A stretch of DNA of 64,000 bases from Erigeron canadensis (lineage: Eukaryota; Streptophyta; Magnoliopsida; Asterales; Asteraceae). A program made the translations under genes and the position numbers. Positions 35,678 to 51,703 of the stretch are shown here, one piece after another. The stretch is from NCBI RefSeq assembly GCF_010389155.1, contig NC_057762.1:6683513-6747512 (forward strand), read 5' to 3'. The stretch's first letter is position 1. Each line of letters opens with the position of its first letter. Below the pieces are notes generated by a model. That model saw only the letters and a program-made list of their open reading frames with translations, was not told where the DNA came from and did not search any database.

Positions 35678-36083
35678 CTAGCGTTGTATCCGCGCGATGC
35701 AGCGGGGAATAAGAAAAAAACGTCGGTGGTTTGTGGGGCGGCGGCGATGAAAAAGGAAAAAAATAAGCCGGCGGCAGTGGATGGTGGTTTGATGGTGGTT
35801 TTTGGGGAGGTGGTGGATGGTGTTTATGGGGGATAGCGTACATAGAAGGTGGATTGCGGCGGTGGATGGTGGTATTTGGGGCGGTGGTGGATGGTGTTTA
35901 TGGGGGGAGAAAATCAGAGAAGGGGGAGGGAGAGAAAATCAGAAATCGGATGAACGTATGTGTGTGTAATGAGCGCGATGGAGAAAAAATATGGTAGTAT
36001 AAATTAGGAGGGCATAAAAGACATTTTAAAGGTAGAGGTGTTAAAAGGGGGGTGGGGTAGTTTGCTTATTAATGGAGTATAGA
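35678..36083 (-). mobile_element. Short non-autonomous Helitron
   Basis: On the minus strand the element begins TCTATACTCC at 36083 after a host A. It ends with a GC-rich hairpin region (CCGCTGCATCGCGCGG) followed by CTAG at 35678-35681 and a host T. Insertion between A and T, 5' TC and 3' CTAG with an upstream hairpin are the Helitron hallmarks. The 406-bp interior is GGTGG-rich, with a repeated GTGGTGGATGGTGTTTATGG (35809 and 35885) and no Rep/helicase gene. Confidence 0.75.
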
Positions 36084-36600
36084 TAATATTTTATTTTATT
36101 ATTTTTTGACAGAGAGCTAGTAGTTAGTATTTGAGACACCATAGTAACATTCAATTGGACAATGCCTGAAATGAAACCTGAACTTTTGAAACTCCCTTCT
36201 GGTAATTTATTCCTACAAATGTAAAAAGTAAGATTTAAACTTTGGTAGATTTTTCCAGGGTTTAAGACATGATAAATTTTCCACCAACCCATTGGCAATA
36301 TTCTATTATTATGAAATTTATTTATTTTTTAAATAAAAAATTGTCACCCTGGTTCATGATGAACTCTATTTACACATGCTTTCTAAACTTTCACTCAATT
36401 TGTACAATTAGTGCCTCGATATTAGCCATGTGTATGGGTTGAAACCCTGGCCAAACTGACTTAGCCTGGTTCTCGGTGTAAAAGCTCGTGCCTAATGTAA
36501 AAGTAGGGGCTTTGAAAGATTCATTATCCTCTTACAGTCTTACTTGAATATGTTTTTTTTGTGATCATTTGGCAAATATTAAATTTTATTTTAGTTATAT

Positions 36601-36651
<51 letters not shown>

Positions 36652-38640
36652 GGAAAGAGAGAGAGAGAATCAAAATATACTAAACGCAAATGAATTATGC
36701 AAACAAAAATCGGTCGTCATTCTCAATATAGGAAAAAAACAATGGCTAACGGGATTCAAAGAGTATTATGCAAGTACAATAAATATAGTTGAACTCAACT
36801 CTTTTAATAAAGATAAGCAAAAGACAAGTTTCTTTGACAAAAAAAACTAGAGACAAAAAGTAGGTGAAATTAATTTCAAAAATGTATACAACAAAAGACA
36901 ATTAACTTATTTTCTTAAAACACCTTTATAAATTATTCATGTAATATAGTATACTTTTTGAAGTACAAATTGCAACTAATGTATACTATATAATTATATA
37001 AAAATTATAAACTCTATGTTGAAAAGTTATACTTTTTGGAATACGAGAAATGACTAATATACTCTTTTTAACCTATTTACATCATTTAATTCTGACTCTT
37101 AAAATACATATACTACCCATTTTACATTAATTGCCTACAACTAATTGCCACCGTCACCACAACCACCAGTCACAGCCGCTGTCGCTACCACCATTACAAC
37201 ATTGTGTGAGTGCCTGTAGTTCTTTTCTAACTATATATATATATATATACTCTATTTGCTATGGTTGTATTATTTAATTAATAATTATATAAAAAAATGC
37301 GTGATTGAATGATTAATAAGTAACCACGACAAAAACTAGCATTACATTTAAATTACAGATAAAAAAAGGTATTCAGACCATTTATTTACACCAACTTAAC
37401 TCACTAATCGTTTGACCGACTCAAACCAGTTTGGAAATGATAAGTTCATCTCGCAACATCATCAAAAGAGATATATTAAAACGAAGTGCAAAGGTGAAAG
37501 TTTTAATGAAGTGTCTAATTCATGTCGGATTAGCGGGGTGATCATCGGGTATTACTACCTGCGCATAATTGAATTCTTGCCATATTTGACATATATCTTT
37601 TAATCAAACTTTTACTATATAATTGTTGATGAAACTACATATTTAACATACATAACAAAGATTTACTTGAATTTTCATACTTGAAACTCCGTAAGACATT
37701 TTCATACCACATGTTAAATAATATGGAATATTTTTTTTACGTTGTTATTTCACTATGGTTTCTATGTTACGATTCGTTTGACGCCGTTGGCCCATAGTGC
37801 TACCATAATTAACGTCATCTTAAATTTATATTTTACGTATAGCAAAATACTCACATGTTATTGTTTTTGTCATGGTTGCTATGTTATAATTTATGCTAAA
37901 TATTAAGAGATATTCATAAATCGGTTAACAGTAATATGCACAAAATTATGTTTTGTCAGTTCTATTACAACAACAAGAACTATTTATTTGTTAATGTTTT
38001 AGAAATATATATATTCAAAACAAATATTAAATAACTTGTTAATTGAGTTAAATATATCCATCAATAAACTAAAACAGGATTAACATGTCCTTGAAATGAC
38101 ATGTGACGTAATCCTTGATTCATACGTGTCCTTTTAATTTATTTATTTTGTTAAATTCGCTTTTTTAGTTGTATATAAATTCAATTTTCTTATTAGACTT
38201 AGAATTAAAGTCTAACTCTTAACTTATTAATACAAAAGACATTATAACCTTATTTAATTGATCATTTTATCATTAATAAATTGTCTCTTTTTCTTCAACT
38301 ACTATTACTTATATTAATTATAGTAAGTTATTAACATGAAGACTTTAAAAATTGAGTTTACGATCCGAAATCACAATACTGTTTGTCAACATCCAATATG
38401 CTTATAAGTTTCGATTTTAACGTGGCTTAAAAATTTAAGATAAATCCAAAACTCTAACTAAACATTTATTATATTTATTATTATAATTTAGCTTCGATCA
38501 TCAATTTACTTTAACCATAATTTGTTACTTATGAATCATGTATAGTTACCGGACCGGTAGTGGACTATTAATAAAACCGAAAAGAATTTTTTTGTTTTGG
38601 AAGTTTAACTTGAAAGAAAGAGGAGATAAGAAAAAAAAGA
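36084..38640. other. Intergenic AT-rich spacer with a TA/GA microsatellite
   Basis: Alternating TA at about 36600-36620 passes into a GA run to 36668. The rest has short unconvincing ORFs and no recognised element. Confidence 0.5.
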
Positions 38641-38667
38641 AAAAAGAAACAAGAAACGGGTACGTGT

Positions 38668-39531
38668 CACGTGTGTGAGCGAGTGTTAAGTAAAAACCTC
38701 CTAAACCTATCTCTATAAATACCTGCCATCATCGACATTACCTGATTCCTTTTTCTTCCGCTTTGAAGCGCGTTTTCCTCTCCGCCACTTGCCTCCTCTT
38801 TTTTCTTCTTCTTCTTCTTTTATAATCAAAAGAAATAAAAGAAAAGAAACAAAGAGACAGACAGAGAGGAAAACCTAATTAATAATAATAATTTACAATA
38901 ATTTTTATATCTATTTATCGAGGGTTTTGTTGTTTATCCCTAATCAAATTTGAATAAATTTTAACCCTAATTGTTGTATCTATCTATATCTATATATCTA
39001 TACTTACCCTTCCTAATTATTCCGATTTTATTTATTTCAATTCAATTCGCCTTCAGGTACTTTCTATTCTCAGATCTGATGTAAATTATCATATATATAT
39101 ATATATATATATATATTAATTGTATACCTTTGTATAAACCTTAACTTCAATCCCCCATTGTTATTATTGTTATTATTATTGATATTATTATTGTTAGGGT
39201 TTTTTCTGATATAAGGATCTCATGTGTATATATATAAAATATTTTGTTATTCTATAGTTTATGTTTGTTTTGATTTTAATTTTTTGAGTTTCCTTCTGTT
39301 GAATTTTGTTTGTTTTGTGTGGACTTAATACAGTTAAATTTTGATTTTTAAAATGAACCTTTTTATATATATATATGTAGATATGTATGCTTAGGAAATT
39401 TTATAGTCTGCCGTTTTGATTGTGTGCCCGCTTCTGAGTGACCACTCTCGAAAACTCGAGAGTTTAAGTTTGTTGCTTACCGAGATATGGTGTTTCATTG
39501 GTGTAGGTTAATCGATTTTTGATTTGGCGAT
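38668..39531 (+). promoter_or_regulatory. Core promoter and 5' leader of the helicase gene
   Basis: A G-box CACGTG (38668-38673) precedes a TATA box TATAAATA (38714-38721) by about 40 bp. A CT-rich leader follows (CTCTTTTTTCTTCTTC near 38795). A 5' UTR intron is likely at 39057-39506: the donor CTTCAG|GTACTT and acceptor GTGTAG|GTTAAT bracket T-rich sequence, and the start codon follows at 39532. Leader introns are common in such housekeeping genes. Confidence 0.55.
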
Positions 39532-44468
<4,937 letters not shown>

Positions 44469-45685
44469 GCTGATGCTGGTAGCTGCATAGTAACCGAGTG
44501 TTTTTTATTTTTTAAGTCATCGAAACATGGTTTTGAGAAGGTGAAAGAATTCAGTATTAAGTAGGAGAAATGATCTTGGTTCGCTGGTATAATATGTTGA
44601 AATTTTAGCAAGCACGATCAATGTCCTAAAAAGGTGGTTGGTTGTGTTTGGTCTCAGACACCTAAACACATTGGTGTCAATGTAATGTAGATGTGTTTGA
44701 GAATGAGTGATTAGTGTATTAGTTTGTTGTTGGATGATGGAATCATATGAACTCGTGTACAACATTTAGGTCTTTGTACTATTGGTTTCGTTTAATGTTT
44801 GGTCTTATATATAATCTATATATAGAACTGGAACGAATTCTATTATATGTTAGTATTTCGTTCCGTTTGGTTGATGACAGTTGGAGGACTTGAAGACCCA
44901 TGTTAAACATTAAAAAACTGATTACAAAGCTATAAAGAAATTCCTGGTCTAAAGTTAAATTTAGCACAATGTGCATAGTAGGTTAAATGCCCTCTTCCCC
45001 CAACCCAACCCCCCTTCTTGGATCACCAGAGTATCTACAATGTTTAGAAGCTTATGTTTGCTTCAAAGGTTGGTCGTCTGAATGTGCTACACCACACTCA
45101 GTTTCTTTCTTAGCACTATTTAGTTTAAATCTTTCTCCAAGACCCCCCTTTGTCTCCTGAACGAGCTCTAGCCAAGACCATCACTAACATTGAAGAGCCC
45201 CTGTTCCTCCCATTGGGTGAGGCTGATAGCACCCTCGATGCTAACCAGATTATATTTCTTACAGCTTTTACAGTCTAAACAAGTGACCACATTAACATAA
45301 TATTAGTAACTCACAAGAATTTATTAGCCTGCATCTTTCATGAGTATGCTGTATGCATAACACAACATCTCTTTATGTAAACCTTCTCATGGAAACTTTT
45401 GAGACATTAGAGTGCATATTGAAATCCGCATATTCGGAAATAAATGAAAAGGATAAATTTTTAATACAATCAGCTTTGAAATCATGGAAGGTGTCAACTG
45501 TTACGGAAAATACTTTCAGTTATATCCTAAATTTCCTATTTCGCTACCATTTACTAACCAAGATTCTTGCTGTTGGAACATATAATCATTCTTATGATCC
45601 ATTTAATCCATATTGAGCATTTTCACTTAATGGTTTCTTTAATGAGTTGATCTCTTTAAATGGTTCAACTTCTTGGAGTTGAACA
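44469..45685. other. Intergenic region between helicase and MYB
   Basis: Helicase 3' UTR, then spacer. An open stretch at 45353-45613 lies in the same frame as the MYB start and may be its decayed N-terminus or 5' leader. Confidence 0.4.
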
Positions 45686-47243
45686 ATGAAGACATACAGA
45701 GATTATCAGGAACCAATGGATAAAGCGGCAGTTTTTCAACCATTCAACTTTCAGATATTCGGATCAGCCTTCGGAAATTCTCCCAAAGAGGTTTCGTGCT
45801 TGAATTTAGTTGAAAACAAGAATCAGAAGACAGGAATCGGCAGGAAAAGCAAGGGCAGAAGGAAGAGTGGGAAAGCTTGGCGGAAACCTCTAATCGTAAA
45901 AGGACAGTGGAATCCTGAAGAAGACAGGCATATCTCCTTCGTGTTTAACTTATTTTGCTTATTTACTGTATTCTCAACAGCTATCCATCAAATGTTAATT
46001 TTGCAGGTTGTTGGTGCAGCTGGTGATGCAGCATGGAGATAGGAAATGGTCACTTGTTGCCGAAAAGCTTCCTGGAAGGATTGCAAAGCAGTGCAGGGAT
46101 AGGTGGCAAAACCATTTGAGACCAGATATCACGGTATCCTTTTCAGTCAACAATTTGTTAGCAATAACTCTCAAACCCATAACCACCAGTTTCAAGAAAC
46201 ATGATTAGTGTAAATAGGTTTTAAGGTCTAGTTGCTATTTTTACGGTATTAGATTATGTTCGCAGAATATCGATCACTTGGTTTTATGGGCACCCTTTCT
46301 TCATTTGGTCACTTTTGTATACGTCATTATACATCTGCAGAAGAACCCTTTCCAAAAATCAACTGATATGGATGTGAAACCAATGAATGCTTAATGAAGT
46401 GGTAGCAATGTTAACGCCTTAAATAAAATTGGGTTGGTTCAGGTTATAAAATATATATGGTGGGTCAAATGGGTAAACTTCTTAAACTATAGAAATACAA
46501 AGCATGTCAAATGGGTCAAAAGTGACTTGAGCTGATATACTTGAACCTTCAAAATACTTGATTGAAAATACTGTTCACAAATTGCAGAAATAAGTTGCAA
46601 GAAATCATTGGTGGCTCAACTGGTCAACCCAACCTAACCAGTACTTAAAAACAGCTCTTCTGACCCAAACCCATTTCAATCGTCAATTTGGAATCAATTG
46701 GTTGTCTTTTTGAATTGTTAAAATTATCTGCAGAAAGATGCATGGTCTGAGGAAGAAGACAAGTTACTGATCGCAATTCACAAAGAAGTTGGGAACAAAT
46801 GGTCAGAGATAGCAAGAAGGTTACCAGGTAGGAGTGAAAACACCATCAAAAACCATTGGAATGCAACCAAAAGGAGGCAGCTTTCGTCCAGGAAACGTGG
46901 CAAGCCTAAGTACCAGTCCTTATTGCAAGAGTACATCAGAAGTGTCCCTTCAGCTTCTTCATCTGAAGATCAACTCAACATCAACAAAAATGACGATAAA
47001 GAATATCGGCTTGTTAATGCGCCAAAAGTTCCACTTCAGACAAGCCACTCGTCTGATGTGAATCACTTGTTTCCATCTGCTTTAGAGGAATACAGTTTAG
47101 GTCCTGTGTTTGGTTATATGCCAAGTGGGTCAATGGCCAACGAAAGCGGTTTTGAGTTTGACAAGGTGCCGTCTCATTTGACTAGTCAGTTGGAATTTGA
47201 TTTCAAGAAGGAGATGGACTTTCTGGAGATGCTCTATCAATAG
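45686..47243 (+). CDS. R2R3-MYB transcription factor, MYB98-like group
   Basis: Three exons, 45686-45927, 46007-46133 and 46734-47243, give 292 residues. R2 starts at about residue 72 (KGQWNPEEDR, then LLVQLV...GDRKWSLVAEKLPGR). R3 spans about 124-174 and ends SENTIKNHWNATKRRQ. Exon junctions fall at the usual places of this group. The KGQW start, the KQCRDRWQNHLRPDI segment and the NHWNATKRRQ end are typical of the MYB98/MYB64/MYB119/MYB115/MYB118 group, which regulates female gametophyte or seed programmes (family knowledge). The basic stretch GRKSKGRRKSGKAWRK before R2 is a likely nuclear signal. Intron 1 has a GC donor (AG|GCATAT) instead of GT. The start is the first ATG after an in-frame TGA. 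The exact orthologue is not decided. Confidence 0.9.
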
Positions 47244-47954
47244 AAATCTTTAATAAGTCTAGTGTTTGTCGGGATTATGAATCTAACATTGGACAATAAT
47301 TCATGTTTGTAGTAGATTTATGTTATTGTTCTATATGCACTTTTAACGGGAATAATGGATTGTTTATTGGAAAGGCACATGATTTTTGAAAGGTAAAGTG
47401 AAGCATCGTTTCATGATGTAATTTAGTTTCCTACTGTAGAACTCTTTTGCTTGTGGGATGATTTCCCCACGAGAAGGTATTAGAACAATGATGGGACGAA
47501 TTGCTACAATGATATATTCTAGTGCAGTAGTGCTCAATGTAAATTTCCATATTTACTGCTAATGTAAAGAGGCTATCTATCTATCTTTCTTCTAGTTGTA
47601 TTCCAAAAACACATCAAAACTATGAAATCTTCAATGGTTCGTCAAGTTGCCCTTAGAGCGACTGACCACCATCTCAGTTTTTTCTTAAAGAAAGGCAAGA
47701 AAGAATAGGAATGAAGGGAGAAATCTTGCTTAACGACACTGTAACAAGGTATAAGTTTCTTTTCTTCAAGAACTTAGATTGAAAGCCTATAAATATGGTG
47801 GGATCAGCTTGCTTTAACAGAATTTCAAAACAAGATGCTTGGAAGTAAACTTTTTGCTAGACATTGTACCTCGTTAAAGCTACAAAAAGACATACATTGA
47901 ACCAAAAATAACCGGCGCACCAAAATTAGAGTCTAATGCGGACCAAGGGTTTCA
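47244..47954. other. Convergent intergenic region
   Basis: This holds the 3' ends of MYB (+) and TRM61 (-). No other gene was seen. Confidence 0.4.
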
Positions 47955-50102
47955 TCATACGACACATTTAAGTCTAGCAAATGTTAGATAGCCGGTGTGC
48001 CCTTTTGCCTCACCAGATGGTCTAGCCATCACAATAGATGCACCAGAACTATCTTGTTGCCAATCACTAGCTTCAGGTGAGTTGTGCTTCCTCTTGTTTG
48101 GACGGGAGCCAAGAGTACCTTCCACACTTTCAAATTGGCCCAATTTCACTTCTCGAACTTCATATGTGCGCAAAAGGACCTCAAATGTTCTTATATCTGC
48201 AAACCCCCAGCATTGTAAAACATTATAAACCAGTTCCAATAAACCCTCATCATCAATTTAGTTTCATTCCATCAAAAAGTGCAAATTTGAAATGTGAAGC
48301 CAAATGCAAGAATTTATACTGGTTCATACAAGCAACTTTTAGATCATAGCACTCATTTGATACTAAAGGTGGCAAAATGGGCTGGTAGGTAATGTACTAA
48401 TGCTTAGCAGAAAATGTACTAATCTATTTATAAGTGTGGAAATTGAGAAAGATTGAGTAAGTTGGGTTGACCCAAACACATTGTTCTCCAAATAATAGAA
48501 GTCTATTTTCTCGGGCATGTCTAACAAGAATTATATTAGTTCAGTCACAATCACACTTCTAGTTTAGAAGAGCTTATTCACTAAGACTTCATTCAATGCA
48601 ACTTTCGGCTCATTTAGAAGCAAATAGGTCAAAACTGCACATCTACAGGTTTCGGAGATGAAGTTATCAATACAGTGGACTTCATAAGTTCCTAAAATTC
48701 AAAAAGAGATAGTTACATTTCTATACATTGAACAGGAACATACCAGTAAAGTTTGACGTGAGAGTTTCAGATGAACGTTGTACTTGTTCAATACAAGGTG
48801 AGAATGAACACAAGACTCCATCTGGTTTCAACATTTCTCCAGCTGAAGGAATAGCAAGCCAAGGCTGGGGTAGATCCAAGAAAACCGCATCCGCCATACC
48901 ACTTAAATCTTTTGGGAACCCCTCACCTTGGATATCTCTGACTCCCACTGTGACCAAATTGTTCAATCCTGTCTTCTCAAAATCTTCTCTGTTGCAACAA
49001 AATACAAACACCTCAGAAAAAATCATGTCATGTTTACAACTCATCACTTGTAATAGAAGTGACACTTTATTCTGGTTTTGATATGAAACCTTATCATAAT
49101 TAACTTTTGAAACACCCTACTTCAGCAAATCCATATTAGGATTAGCAATTTGCTACAGGATACGGTATAAACAGATTAGGACCTAAAAAGGGAATGGGTT
49201 TGGTGTGACCCCCCAGACCCACTTACAACCTGCTGACCCGTTTATAAACATATAGTAATAAAGTCAATTTCGTTTCCCAGAATCCTTAACTACTTTATGG
49301 TGCCCATGAATACAATATTCTGACCTACATCTACTACTGTAACATTTATCATGTAGCTTTTGATAGCAGTCCAGACTCCAGGCAGTAAACGAGTCAATAG
49401 GGCTAACACATTTACTAAACACGTATGGATCAAAGATCAAATTTCGACACAATTAACTAAATGGGTCAGATCAAGTCAGGTCAGCGTTTTAATATATGAA
49501 CCTGCCTACCCAAATACATACACATAAAATTATAATAAAAGCACACTTAATACACCTTAAATCACAATACAACGGCCAGAGATTTGATTATTATGACAAA
49601 CAAACAATCTAAAGTAACACATAAAGTATAAATAATATAATCAGAGTGTTTACCTAGCAGCCGCAGCTCTCTGTTCATGAAAATCAAACGTGTAAACGTG
49701 TCCAGTAGGAGCAACAGCCCTAGCTAACGAAGTCGACAACGAACCACTTCCAGTCCCCGACTCAAGCACGACACAACCAGGAATCAATTCCAAGTACATA
49801 ACAACAAAACTAATATCCGCAATATAAAGAATCTGCGTCCGGTGACTCAAAACCAACGTCCAAAGCTCGGGCGTTGGAGCCAGCAAGTAAACAAACCCGC
49901 CTTTGTGACTAGACACTTTGGACCCAAACGGTTTCCCTATCCAATCCGAATGCTTAAAAACCCCGAAACGGTTTTCAAGAACAGATTTTTCACTTACTTT
50001 TACAGCCTTCATGGTGTCGTGTTTTTCGTATACGATAACTAAATCTCCATCGGTTATGTTCCGCTTAAACGATAGTTTCTTTGTTAAATCAGTAGGTAAC
50101 AT
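47955..50102 (-). CDS. TRM61: tRNA (adenine-58-N1)-methyltransferase catalytic subunit
   Basis: Three exons on the minus strand, 50102-49654, 48988-48744 and 48196-47955, give 311 residues in continuous phase. The N-terminal beta-barrel part contains SHKGGFVYLLAPTPELWTL. The SAM-binding motif is LESGTGSGS (113-121), followed by HVYTFDFHEQRAAAAR and the DLPQPW motif (188-193). These identify the TRMT61A/Gcd14 family. With TRM6 it makes m1A58 in the T-loop of tRNAs, including initiator tRNA, in the nucleus. The usual length in plants is close to this. The frame is intact. A possible leader intron lies upstream of 50110. Confidence 0.95.
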
Positions 50103-50109
50103 GTTTTAA

Positions 50110-50844
50110 GATCGAGGTCTAGATTCTGCATAAATGTACATTTGTAAAAGTTTAGATTTCCTTGAGCTAATACAATTTTAATTGCAATAAATTAATCAAT
50201 AATATTTATATGAATTGTAAAATTTGATATATGTAAGTTTACAATTGACATATGTATATGTATATATGTACCTGAATGAGATTCCGATGAAACGCCGGTG
50301 TGGTGGAATTGGGGGTTTAGGGTTTTAGATTGATTTGATTAATTAATTGATGCGTTACTATTTTACTCAAACCTTATATTGTTGGAATTTGGCAAATTAA
50401 GCCCTTAATGTATTATTGTTTACGTTTGTTTTTTCTTTAGAAAATAGAGATCTAGATAGGAGAAATTCCGGTTCTTTTCTACGGTGAAGCCATTGAAATA
50501 ATATCTTTTCAAAGGTAAAAGCATTGTTGTAAAACTCGTCGAGTCGATCCGAGTAATCTCCGAGTACTTGCTACAAGGTAGGGTTTCGAGTCGGCCGATT
50601 ACTTTGAGTACTCTTCGACATGGCCACTTTGACCCCCCGAGTACTCCCAACTCGCTTGTCGGCCGCCCTGGGAACGATTAACGACTTCTGCAACCTTGGG
50701 TAAAAGACCTTCCAGGATCAGCCTTTCTATCTTTGTGTAAAGGTGAAGCCATGTACATTTTACCTTTCCAAACCCGGCTTTCGCCAGATTGGCTACCATT
50801 ACCGTTGTCGTTTATTTTTTCTTTCTTTCCTTTTTTTTTATAAA
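50110..50844. other. Upstream region of TRM61 and unassigned sequence
   Basis: 50280-50340 is a likely 5' UTR exon. 50560-50800 is GC-richer and partly open on the minus strand, but no family is recognised. It may be a gene fragment carried next to the Helitron-like insert. Confidence 0.35.
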
Positions 50845-51213
50845 CGAGATGGATACCCGCGCAATGTGGCGGCGGAAAAAGGTGGTGACGGCGGCGACGG
50901 TGGTAACGATGTGGTTATTTATCTAAAAGTAATTGATGTAAATGGTAGTGTAGTTATTTTATGATTAAGAGGTGTATCTTTTGTAAATAATTTTATTAAG
51001 AGTATTATAGAAATATTAGGTGAAAATATTTAAATTAATGAATAAAGGAGATAGATAGTTTGAATAAATTTGGTTGGAAAATATTTTAGGGATATATTGG
51101 GTATATTTAGTGTGTAAGTTAGGATTGTGTTGAAAATTAAGGGTATTTTGGGTATTTCAAAGGTCAAAAATTGAAAAGAAGAGAGAGTAGTTTGTTTTAT
51201 AATTAAGTATAGA
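50845..51213 (-). mobile_element. Helitron-like non-autonomous element
   Basis: The minus-strand start TCTATACTTAATTATAAAAC closely resembles the 5' end of the Helitron at 36083. The other end has a CCGCC/GCGGGTATCC stretch and finishes ATCTCG before TT. The last four bases are CTCG rather than CTRR, so the terminus is mutated or belongs to a variant. There is no coding sequence. Confidence 0.5.
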
Positions 51214-51354
51214 TAGATAGATTTTAAGTTATACTTTTTATTTTGAAGATGAAATAGTTTTTTGTTTCAAAAGGTATAAATTAATCAAAAAAATCTAACA
51301 TACTTTGTTTCAATCGGGTCCGCACTAAAGAGCTTGTCACAGAATAGACCTTCA

Positions 51355-51505
51355 AGTTAAACCTATCGATGAGAAACCCTCAAATACGTGGATAAATACT
51401 TATGACCACCCCAAATACGCCTAAGTTAGGACTCAAACCTAATACCTTTTTGTGAGAAATCAGACCCCCATTGTCGAGTTGCCGTTAGGCCATTTTGTGA
51501 TGGTT
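51355..51505 (-). mobile_element. tRNA-derived SINE-like sequence, minus strand
   Basis: On the minus strand TGGCCTAACGGCAACTCG resembles an A box and AGGTTTGAGTCC a B box about 45 bp later. No target duplication was found, so the ends are approximate. Confidence 0.45.
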
Positions 51506-51703
51506 AAAATAGGAATAGTATTCACATGCGACGATATGATAATACGTACATTATTATAGGTAAATAAACTGAATTCATTAAAATGAATCTCAAACATAAT
51601 AGCAACGGGTCATTTTGAATCTTGATTCAGATAGTGTGGTGGGTATACATTACAAGAAGTCGGAAATTCAGAAGCATATGAAGCTCAAACACGACAGTAG
51701 AGT

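Noticed and set aside
50420..50799. Possible gene fragment on the minus strand upstream of TRM61
   Set aside because: Open stretches overlap in two frames, have no recognised domain and no splice structure.
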